From assembly GCF_047511655.1 (NCBI RefSeq), contig NC_133387.1, positions 140,240,853 through 140,304,852 of the forward strand: a stretch of DNA of 64,000 nucleotides, written 5' to 3'. Below are positions 36,901 through 48,900 of the stretch, piece after piece (position 1 is the first letter of the stretch; each line of letters opens with the position of its first letter). Position numbers and translations under genes: made by a program. The notes under the pieces were generated by a model. The model made no database searches and was not told where the DNA came from. It saw only the letters and a list, made by a program, of their open reading frames with translations. Origin of the DNA: Castor canadensis. Lineage: Eukaryota > Chordata > Mammalia > Rodentia > Castoridae.

Positions 36901-39900
36901 CTACACGTTGTTGGTTTTCTTGTTAGAACCCACAATTAAGATTAACCTCAAAGGGCTGGGGATGTACAGCACAGGCCTAGCATGGACATGGCCCTGGGTT
37001 CAATTCCTAGCACTGAAAATCAAGCAAACAAACAAAAACCTAGAAAGGATCAACTTCAAGTACTTATTCTGCATTTATATCCTATGGGTTTGCTTATAAG
37101 AGACAACAGTTGCTGAAGAAGTTTGAATTTGGGTAGGTCTTGACAATGCAAGCCTAGCATAAACAATTTGAACACCTGCTTGTCCATGTAGCACATGCTT
37201 TATTTTCTTCTCTATTTATTCACACACATTTCAGATTCACAGAAGGGGATAACACTGAAATATAGTATCAGAGAGTAATTCTACCATGTTTGTAGTATCA
37301 AATGAATGTCAAAGACTTTTAAAAATGTCCTCTGGCATCCTAAAAGACTAATCCTTATGCTGGAAACACAGAAGTTATCTTTGATTCTTCTTTATGTCTA
37401 ATCTGTAGTGAAATTTCTTCTTTTCAGGGAGAAAGTTGCCTTTTGTTTACAAAAGGATTACCACATCAGCTTTCTAGCAGATTTTCCTGTGTACAGACTT
37501 TCTAATGCACACTGGATACTACTGCTCTAATCATCAGTGTTTTCTGAAAGCAGTTACAAGCTTAGAATGATGGAAAGGTTAATAAGCACAAAACTGAAAT
37601 CTCAAACTAGATCTTTTCACAAATTAACCAAGATCAAGCTGGAAACAGATCTCAAGAATAATATCATAATTCTATCACTCTTAGGAAGACTTTAGTAGAG
37701 CTATAATTACTGTGTAAGTCCTCCCAATTTCATCCATGCAAATGCTAGATTAAACAATCATCACTCATTACCCAGATAAAGGAGTGTTAAAGAAACAATG
37801 CAAAGAGGAGAAAAAAAAGACAAAACTCATTAACTGTGATACTTTGCAGGATAATGAGAAAAGACTTACTTACATTTCTCTATTTGATGGTCTATCTTGT
37901 AACCAGTCCTGGGGTCAAAAACAAACACAAACAAAAAACTTAAAGGCAAAAGCAACTATCACAAGGTGAAACAATTTCAGGAGTGTTCATTTCTTATAAC
38001 ATAGTTTTTCTAGTTCTTCAAATTCTTTAATTTTTTTCTCTGATGACAATCTTATTCTCACAAAATATACATTTCAGTGATTCTAAAAACCTTCTGTGAC
38101 TGCCGTCAAAAGAATATCAAAGTACAAACAGAAAATCCAAATCATCAAAACTGTGACTACTCAAAGACAATCACTAAAGACATGCAAGCATATGGGGCAG
38201 ATTTATAGTGATGTATCTAGGTATGAATTTTTTTACTTGCCCAGTTTGGAACTCATATTTCTAGAATTTGAATTTTTATACATTTTATCAATTTGGAAAA
38301 TTCTAATCCATTTACATCTCTTTAAATTCTGTCTACAATCTCATGGCCAATTAAATGTATTTCCCATGTCCTTTTATCTTTATAGATCGTCTAAAACCAC
38401 TCACATCTGTGTTTCATTCTAGTTCACCTTAATAATTCTCTTCAGATTTGATTCACCTGTTACCGAAACCTCTTTCTAGATTGCTTTCTAATCTGCCAGT
38501 CTTTTCAAACAGTATCTTTCCCTTATGTGATGTTTTATAATAGTTTCCTTTACTTTAGTCGCTTCCAACAAGCTTATAATCTATAACCAATACTACCACC
38601 ACATAAAGTTATTAGAAATCTAACACTGTCTATGTAAGTTGACTTCCATCTTCTTCAATGGACTTTGTTGTAAAGCTGCACAGCTTAGATTCATGATACA
38701 TCCTTCCACAAAGGAGGGTACCTTACTGTGAAAATGTTAGAGAACTTCTTTCCCCACAAACATGACTTTTTAAAATTTAATTTAATTTAATTTTTTATGC
38801 GCATACAATGTTTGGGTCATTTCTCCCCTCCTCCCCCCCATCCCCTTCCTTACCACTCATCCCGCCCCATTCCTCTCCCCCCTACAACCTTGATACCTGG
38901 CAGAAACTATTTTGCCCTTATCTCTAATTTTGTTGAAGAAGAGAGTGTAAGCAATAATAGGAGGGAACAAGGGATTTTGCTAGTTGAGAAAAGGATAGTT
39001 ACACAGGAAGTTCATGCACACTGATTTCCTGTGCATGTGTGTTACCTTCTAGGCTAATTCTTCTTGATCTAACCTTTTCTTTAGTTCCTAGTCCCCTTCT
39101 CCCATTGGCCTCAGTTGCTTTTAAGGTATCGGCTTTAGTTTTTCTGCACTGAGGGCAACAAATGCTATCTAGTTTTTTGGGTGTCTTACCTATCCTCACC
39201 CCTCCCTTGTGTGCTCTTGCTTTATCATGTGCTCAAATTCCAATCCCCTTGCTGTGTCTGCCCTTGATCTAATGTCCGCATATGAGGAAGAACATATGAT
39301 TTTTGGTCTTTTGGGCCAGGCTAACCTCACTCAGAATGATGTTCTCCAATTCCATCCATTTACCAGCGAATGATAACATTTCATTCTTCTTCATGGCTGC
39401 ATAAAATTCCATTGTGTATAGATACCACATTTTCTTAATCCATTCGTCAGTGCTGGGGCATCTTGGCTGTTTCCATAACTTGATTATTGTGAATAGTGCT
39501 GCAATAAACATGGGTGTGCAGGTGCCTCTGGAGTAACCTGTGTCACAGTCTTTTGGATATATCCCCAAGAGTGGTATTGCTGGATCAAATGGTAGATCAA
39601 TGTTTAGTGTTTTAAGTAGCCTCCAAATGTTTTTCCAGAGTGGTTGTACTAGTTTACATTCCCACCAACAGTGTAAGAGGGTTCCTTTTTCTCCCGCATC
39701 CTCGCCAACACCTGTTGTTCGTGGTGTTGCTAATGATGGATATTCTAACAGGGGTGAGGTGGAATCTTAGTGTGGTTTTAATTTGCATTTCCTTTATTGC
39801 TAGAGATGGTGAGCATTTTTTCATGTGTTTTTTGGCCATGTGAATTTCTTCTTTTGAGAAAGTTCTGTTTAGTTCACTTGCCCATTTCTTTATTGGTTCA

Positions 39901-42900
39901 TTAGTTTTGGGAGAATTTAGTTTTTTAAGTTCCCTATATATTCTGGTTATCAGTCCTTTGTCTGATGTATAGTTGGCAAATATTTTCTCCCACTCTGTGG
40001 GTGTTCTCTTCAGTTTAGAGACCATTTCTTTTGATGAACAGAAGCTTTTAGTTTTATGAGGTCGCATTTATCTACGCTACTTCTTAGTTGCTGTGCTGCT
40101 GGGGTTCCATTGAGAAAGTTCTTAAAACTATAAACTTCTGAAGACAGAGATTGAGGAAGACTATAAAAAGTGGAGAGATCTCCCATGCTCATGCATTGGT
40201 AGAATCAACATAGTAAAAATATCTATACTCCCAAAAGTAATCTACATGTTCAATGCAATTCCCATCAAAATTCCAATGACATTCATTAAAGAGATTGAAA
40301 AATCCACTGTTAAATTTATATGGAAACACAAGAGGCCACGAATAGCCAAGGCAATACTCAGTCAAAAGAACAATACTGGAGGTATCACGATACCTGACTT
40401 CAAACTATATTACAAAGCAGTAACAATAAAAACAGCATGGTACTGGAACAAAAACAGACATGAAGACCAGTGGAACAGAACAGAGGACCCAGATAAGAAG
40501 CCACACAACTATAACAACTTGTTTTTGACAAAGGACCTAAAAATATATGATGGAGAAATAGCAGCCTCTTCAACAAAAACTGCTGGGAAAAGTGCTTAGC
40601 AGTCTGCAAAAAAATGAAACTAGATCCATGTATATCACCCTATACCAATATTAATTCAAAATGGATCAAGGATCTTAATATCAGACCACAAACTCTAAAG
40701 TTGATACAGGAAAGAGTAGGAAATACTCTGGAGTTAGCAGGTATAGGCAAGAACTTTCTCAACGAAACCCCAGCAGCACAGCAACCAAGAGATAGCATAG
40801 ATAAGTGGGACCTCATAAAATTAAAAAGCTTCTGTTCATCAAAAAAAGTGGTCTCTAAACTGAAGAGAACACCCACAGAGTGGGAGAAAATATTTGCCAG
40901 CTACACATCAGACAAAGGACTGATAACCAGAATATATAGGGAACTTAAAAAACTAAATTCTCCCAAAACTAATGAACCAATAACGAAATGGGCAAGTGAA
41001 CTAAACAGAACTTTCTCAAAAGAAGAAATTCACATGGCCAAAAAACACATGAAAAAATGCTCACCATCTCTAGCAATAAAGGAAATGCAAATTAAAACCA
41101 CACTAAGATTCCACCTCACCCCTGTTAGAATAGCCATCATTAGCAACACCACGAACAACAGGTGTTGGTGAGGATGCGGGGGAAAAAGGAACCCTCATAC
41201 ACTGTTGGTGGGAATGTAAACTAGTACAACCACTCTGGAAAAACATTTGGAGGCTACTTAAAACACTAAACATTGATCTACCATTTGATCCAGCAATACC
41301 ACTCTTGGGGATATACCCAAAAGACTGTGACACAGCTTACTCCAGAGGCACCTGAACACCCATGTTTATTGCGGCACTATTCACAATAGCCAAGTTATGG
41401 AAACAGCCAAGATGCCCCAGCACTGACAAATGGATTAACAAAATGAGGTATCTATACACAATGGAATTTTATGCAGCCATGAAGAAGAACGAAATGTTAT
41501 CATTCGCTGGTAAATGGATGGAATTGGAGAACATCATTCTGAGTGAGGTTAGCCTGGCTCAAAAAACCAAAAATTGTATGTTCTCCCTCATATGTGGACA
41601 TTAGATCAAGGGCAAACACAACAAGGGGATTGGACTATGAGCACATGATAAAAGCGAGAGCACACAAGGGAGGGGTGAGGATAAATAAGACACCTAAAAA
41701 ACTAGATAGCATTTGTTGCCCTTAACGCAGAGAAACTAAAGCAGATACCTTAAAGCAACTGAGGCCAATAGGAAAAGGGGACCAGGAACTAGAGAAAAGG
41801 TTAGATCAAAAAGAATTAAACTAGAAGGTTAAACCCACGCACAGGAAATCAATGTGAGTCAATGCCCTGTATAGCTATCCTTATCTCAACCAGCAAAAAC
41901 CCTTGTTCCTTCCTGTTATTGCTTATACTCTCTCTACAACAAAATTAGAGATAAGGGCAAAATAGTTTCTGCTGGGTATTGAGGTGGGGGGAGGAGGGGG
42001 TGGAGTAGGTGGTGAGGGAGGGGGTGGGGGCAGGGGGGAGAAATGAACCAAGCCTTGTATGCACATATGAATAATAAAAGAAAAATGAAAAAATAAATAA
42101 ATAAAAAGAAAATGTGGTATCTATATACAGTGGAATTTTATGCAGCCATGAAGAAGAATGAAATGTTATCATTCGCTGGTAAATGGATGGACTTGGAGAA
42201 CATCATTCTGAGTGAGGTTAGCCTGGCCCAAAAGACCAAAAATCGTATGTTCTCCTTCATATGCGGACATTAGATCAAGGGCAAGCACAACAAGGGGATT
42301 GGACTTTGAGCACATGATGAAAGCTTTAGCACACAAGGGAGGGGTGAGGATAGGTAAGACACCTAAAAAATTAGTTAGCATTTGTGGCCCTTAACACAGA
42401 GAAACTAAAGCAGATACCTTAAAAGCAACTGAGGCCAATAGGAAAAGGGGACCAGGAACTACAGGAAAGGTGAGATCAAAAAGAATTAACCTAGAAAGTA
42501 ACACACACGCACAGGAAATTAATGTGAATCAACTCCCTGTTTGGCTATACTTATCTCAACCAGCAAAAACACTTGTTCCTTTCATTTATTGCTTATACTC
42601 TCTCTTCAACAAAATTAGTGATAAGGGCAAAATAGTTTCTGCTGGGTATTGAGGGGGTGGGGGACAGAGGGAGGGGGTGGTATGGGTGGTAAGGGAGGGG
42701 GTGGGGGCAGGGGGGAGAAATGACCCAAGCCTTGTATGTACATATGAATAATAAGATAAAAAAAAAAAGAGAAAGTTCTTACCTGTATCTACTAATTCCA
42801 GAATATTTCCTACTCTTTCCTGTATCAACTTTGAGTTTGGGGTCTGATATTAAGATCCTTGATCCATTTTGAGTTAGTATTGATATAGGGTGATATACAT

Positions 42901-45900
42901 GGATCTAGTTTCAGTTTTTTGCACACTGCTAACCAGTTTTCCCAGCAGTTTTTGTTGAAGAGGCTGTCTTTTCTCCATTGTTTATTTTTAGCGCCTTTGT
43001 CAAAGACAAGTTGGTTATAGTTGTGTGGCTTCATATCCGGGTCCTCTATTCTGTTCCACTGGTCTTCATGTCTGTTTTTGTGCCAGTACCATGCTGTTTT
43101 TATTGTTATTGCTTTGTAATATAGTTTGAAGTCAGGTATCGTGATACCTCCTGCATTGTTCTTTTGACTGAGTATTGCCTTGGCTATTCGTGGCCTCTTG
43201 GGTTTCCATATAAATTTAACGGTAGATTTTTTAATCTCTTTAATGAATGTCATTGGAATTTTGATGGGAATTGCACTGAACATGTAGATTACTTTTGCGA
43301 GTATAGATATTTTTACTATGTTGATTCTACCAATCCATGAGCATGGGAGATCTCTCCACTTTCTATGGTCTTCCTCAATCTTTCTTCAGAAGTTTATAGT
43401 TTTCCTTGTAGAGGTCTTTCACATCCTTTGTTAGGTTTACACCTATGTATTTGATTTTTTTTGAGGCTATTGTAAATGGAATTGTTTTCATATATTCTTT
43501 TTCAGTTTGTTCATTATTAGTGTATAGAAATGCTAATGATTTTCCTTTGTTGATTTTATATCCTGGTACCTTGCTATAGATGTTGATGGTGTCTAGGAGC
43601 TTTTGAGAAGAGTTTTTTGGGTCTTTAAGGTATAGGATCATGTCATCTGCAAATAGGGATATTTTGACAGTTTCTTTACCTATTTGTATTCCTCTTATTC
43701 CTTCTCTTGCCTAATTGCTCTGGCTAGGAATTCCAGTACTATGTTGAATAGGATTGGAGACAGTGGGCATCCTTGTCTAGTTCCTGATTTTAGAGGGAAT
43801 GGTTTCAGTTTTTCTCTGTTAAGTATAATGCTGGCTGTAGGTTTGTCATAAATAGCTTTTACAATGTTGAGGTACTTTCCTTCTATTCCTAGTTTTCTTA
43901 GAGCTTTTATCATGAAATGGTGGGCGTTGGATCTTATCAAAGGCTTTTTCTGCATCTATTGAGAAGACCAAGTGGTTTTTGTCTTTGCTTTTGTTAATGT
44001 GGTTTATTGCATTTATTGATTTTCATATGTTGAACCACCCCTCTCCATTCCTGGAATGAAGCCGACTTGGTCGTGGTGAGTGATCTTTTTGATGTGTTGT
44101 TGAATTCAGTTTGCCATTATTTTTATGAGGATTTTTGCGTCAATGTTCATTAAGGAGATTGGCCTATAGCTCTCCTTTTTGGAGGTGTCTTTGCCTGGTT
44201 TTGGGATAAGTGTAATAATACTGGCTTCATAAAATGTGTTTGGCAGTTTTCCTTCACTTTCTATTTCATGGGACAGTTTAAGGAGGGTTGGTATCAGTTC
44301 TTCTTTAAAGGTCTGACAGAATTCAGCAGAGAATGCATCAGGTCCTGGACTTTCCTTTTTGGGGAGACTCTTGATTGCTGCTTCAATTTCAGTTTGTGTT
44401 ATAGATCTATTCAGGTGATTAATATCCTCTTGGTTCAGTTTTGGATGATCATATGTATCTAGAAATCTGTCCATTTCTTTAAGATTTTCAAATTTATCTG
44501 AATATAGGTTCTCGAAGTAGTCTCTGATGATTTCCTGGACTTCCATATTGTTTGTTATCTCCCCTTTTGCATTCCTGATTCTACTAATTTGGGGTTTTTC
44601 TGTCCTCATTTTTTAGTCAGGTTTGCCATGGGTCTGTTAATCTTGTTTATTTTTTCAAAGAACCAACTTTTTATTTCATTAATTCTTTGTATGGTTTTTT
44701 TGGTTCCTATTTCTTGATTTCAGCTCTTATTTTTATTATTTCTCTCCTTGTATTTGTTTTGGGATTTGCTTGTTCTTGTTTTCTAGGAGTTTGAGATGTA
44801 TCATTAGGTCATTGATTTGGGATCTCTCAGTCTTTTTAATATATGTACTCATGGCTATAAACTTTCTTCTCAGGACTGCCTTTGCTGTGTCCCATAGGTT
44901 CTGGTAGGTGTGTTTTCATTTTCATTGACTTCCAGGAACTTTTTAATTTCTTTTATTTCATCAATGACCCATTGTTCATTAAGTAATGAGTTATTCAGTT
45001 TCCAGCTGAAGTTTTTTGTCTTTACTTTTGTTGTTCAGTTCTAGTTTTATTGCATTGTGATCAGATAGTATGCATGGTATAATTTCTATTTTCTTATATT
45101 TGCTGAGGCTTGCTTTGTGCCCTAGGATATGATCTATTTTGGAGAAGGTTCCATGGGCTGCTGAGAAGAATGTATATTGTGTAGCAGTTGGATGAAATGT
45201 TCTGTATATATCAACTAGGTCCATTTGATCTATTGTATATTTTAGATCTTGGATTTCTTTATTGATTTTTTGTTTGGATGACCTATCTATTGATGATAAT
45301 GGGGTGTTAAAGTCTCCCACAACCACTGTGTTGGAGTTAATATATGCTTTAGGTCTTTCAGGGTATGTTTGATGAAACTGGGTGTGCTAACATTGGGTGC
45401 ATATTGGTTGATTACTGTTATTTCTTTTTGGTCTATTTCCCCTTTTAATAGTATGGAATGTCCTTCTTTATCTCATTTGATCAATGTAGGTTTGAAGTCT
45501 ACTTTGTCAGAGATAAGTATTGTTACTCCTGCCTGTTTTCGGGGGCCATTGGCTTGGTAAATCTTCTTCTCGTCTTTCATCCTAAGCCTATTCTTATTTC
45601 TGTCTCTTTTTTTTTTTTTTTTTTTTTGAGACAGGGTCTCACTCTGTAGTACAGGCTGACCTTGAACTCGAGATCCTTCTGCCTCAACCTCCTGACTGCT
45701 GGAATTGCAGGTGTGCACCACCAATGCCTGGTTAAACATTTGATGTTTTTAAACAACAAACTCTGTCAAGTTACTATTTCATTGATGATGATTATAAGCA
45801 CTGATTTCTACATATCTGACTGTAAACGGGTAATTCTCTGCTTTCTCCTGAGCTGTCTGTCTTGGTTGCCAGAGTCTGCTATTAAAGGAAGTTTGCAAAA

Positions 45901-48900
45901 TCAAGTACTACCACAGTCAGCTAGGAATGAGTTTGTGTAATCAGTTTTCACTTAAACAAAACAGATCTGCCATTAAAAATTTTTAAATAAATTTTTCTTT
46001 AAAACTTTCTATCACTGCCACCATGTACTGTTTTCAATTTTCTAAGGTAAATGGTTTTTGAAAGATTGATATAGTCTATCAAATATCATCACCTTTTAGT
46101 TCTTCTTTAATAAATATGTATTTAGCAAAATGTACTTGTTTACATGAAATGTACAAACCGGTAGTAAAGCTGCTTTGGAATCTACTTCAGGAGTGTCTTC
46201 TGTAGATTGAGTTCTACTTTCTTCTAAAAGGAAATTTAAAAAGATAAAAGTCAGGCAACTAAATTTTTATTATTTTTCCACTGAATAACAAAACATAAAG
46301 TACTGCTAAGCATAATATAACCTTTATAAAATTTGTTTATAATTTATATTGTCCCTAACACTACTGAACAAAGTTTCAATCTATTTTTAACAAAATACTC
46401 AATTAATTTATTGTGAAAAGGCATTAAGAAACAAGAGTATAAAGTAAAAAGTCTTTCTCTGCCTCCTGTTCACAAATCACCTTTACTAGATGTAGTCAAG
46501 GGAATTCGTTTCTTGTGTATTCTTACAGAGTGGTTGTGGTTTTCATTTTTTTACACAGAGATATAAAATATACTGTATATCTGGAGTTTTTTTTGTGGTT
46601 GAATTTTTCTGTCTCATTGAGAGAAAGGGTCTTGCTGTGATGACCAGGCTGGCCCTGAACTCAACTGATCTTGCTACCTCTGCCTCCTAAGCAGCTGGGA
46701 GTATAGGCATGTGCTACTCTGCCTGACTTGCTGCTTTTTAAACTTTACTCTTAGAGATTTTCTATAGAAGTATGACATCATTTTTGATGCTACTTTTACT
46801 TCACATTATGGATATATAATAATATATTTAGACAAATTCCTACTCGTAGATAATAGTCTATTTCCAATCTCTTGTTATAACAAGTGTTACAACCTTCCTC
46901 CCACCTGATTTAAGATGACATCTTTCAGTTGAGTACAGTGTTGTACTCCTGTAATCCCAGCTATGAAGAAACCCTAGGTAGGAGGATTATGGTCCAAGGC
47001 TGGCCCAGGCAAAAAGCACAAGACCCTATCTGAAAAAATAACAAAAGCAAAAAAGAACCGGTGGCATGGTTCAAGTGATAGAAACTCTGCCTAGCAAGCA
47101 CAAGGCCCCAAATTCAAACATAATACAGGGATGGGGGGATGTAGGAAGACATCTCTGATGTCCTATCTTGTTTGCTTGTCCTAATTAATTCTAAAATGAT
47201 GTCTCCACACTTTAAAAAAGGTTAAGATGGTGAGGGAAAAAGCTCAGAATGACTGAAAGGAAATCTAAGAATATACCTGTGCCAGGTATAGAAGACAAAA
47301 AGACTTGCTTGAAATACATTAGAAGACTCTGAGCACAACTTGGTCAACATGATGAAAATGACAGAATATATCTTATTCTGAAATCTTAATCTGGAAAGCC
47401 CATCTTGCGCTCTGAGTATTTCCACTATGCGATATGACTATTTATGATGACTGTTTATAGACAGTCTTTAGTGAGATTAAGCAACTCCATTCTACCATTA
47501 CATGAATAGGTGTTCAATTTTATCAAATGCCTTTTCTGCAGCTATTAAAGTGATCTTATGATTTTCAAGCTTTAATCTGCTACAATCATGCATCATAATA
47601 ATTATGTTTTTAAATGGTAAGCCAACTTGCATTCTTTAGTCAGGATATATGCTGTTGAATTCAGTATGCCAAAAAAAAAGTAAGTGATAGCAATGGAGAC
47701 AGGGTAGAACTGTTTTCCTTAAAAATTAATAATTATTCAAGTTCTCGATAATGGGCCTATATAATTTTGACTGAAAAAAAAAAAAAGGCAGGGTGCCAGT
47801 GGCTCACGCCTATAATCCTAGCTGCTCAGGAGGCAGAGATCGGGAGGATCGTGGTTCGAAGCCAGCTTGGGTTAACAGTTTGAAAAACACTTCACAAAAA
47901 AGGGCTGATTGAGTGGGCTCAAGGTGTGACCACGAGTTCAAACCCCAGTACCGTGAAAAAAGAAAAAGGGCCAGGTGGGGGTCCTGGTCATCTGTGGTCC
48001 CAGCTACTGGGGAAGGGAAGCAAATCAACTGCTTGAGCCCAGGAGCTTGAGAACAGCTTGGGCAGCACAGCAAAACTTGGTGCCAACAACAAGCTGAGTG
48101 CCAGTGGCTCATGCCTATAATCCCAGCAATTTGAGGGTGAGATTAGGGAGATCAGGAGGTTCGAGGTTCAAGGTTCAAGGCCAGCCTCGGCAGTCTGTGA
48201 GATCCCAATCCAAAATAACCACAGAGCAAATTGGACTAGAGGTGTGCCCCAAATGGTAGAGCACTTGCTTTGCAAGAGTGGTGCCAAGTTCAAACCCCAG
48301 TCCCACAAAAACAAAAACAGGAAAAAAAAAAAGTGGTATGGAAAATCACTACAATAAAGTGGAAAATTAATGATGCAAAACAAACATGTATAATACACTA
48401 CTTTTTGTGTAAAAGAGGTAGGAAGACTTCTATTTTTATTATGCATGATTGCATAAGAACGAAAACTCTACAGGTAGACAAAGTAACAGTAATTGTATGT
48501 GGGGGTGGTGTGATGGGGAGGCTTTTCAAAGTGTGTATTCTTTAACTTCAAACCAACACATGCACTAGCTATTTTTAAGAGTTAAACTAGAAAAATATGT
48601 TGAATAAATGATACAGATTAAATCTGTAGAAGTTACAATCAGCAGATTTGTAAAAAGCAAGTCTTCAACAGTTCCTCTTTATAGACTTAGGCATCTATAA
48701 AAACACTAGAATGTGGGTTGGAGGTGTGGTTCGAGCAGTAGAATGCCTGCCTTGAAAGCACAAAGCTCCGAGGCTAAAACCCCAGTACAAAAAAAAAGAA
48801 AACAAAAAAAAATTAAGATTGTTAGATTCCATGACTTAATACCACAAGGCTACAGTAACAATTCTGGGCCAAAATCGTCATTTTCTGACTCCCAGACCAT

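Larger units (their letters stand above)
38773..45604 (-). mobile_element. L1 copy 5: older minus-strand L1, split by a nested insertion
   Basis: The 3' part is 38794-40124 (tail, G-rich UTR, end of ORF2) and the 5' part 42769-45604 (RT with [13 protein letters not shown] motif read as LQMTW... in reverse, up to the endonuclease). The two parts abut exactly at GAGAAAGTTCTTA, the position reached without a break in copy 2. About 4.2 kb of L1 remains after removing the insert. The frame is broken many times. The marker GACCCAAA places it with the older copies 3 and 7. At its 5' end it meets a B1. Confidence 0.9.

Noticed and set aside
42586..42828. 80-codon minus-strand frame joining two L1 parts
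   Set aside because: It crosses the insertion junction at 42769 and is an accident of nested L1s.
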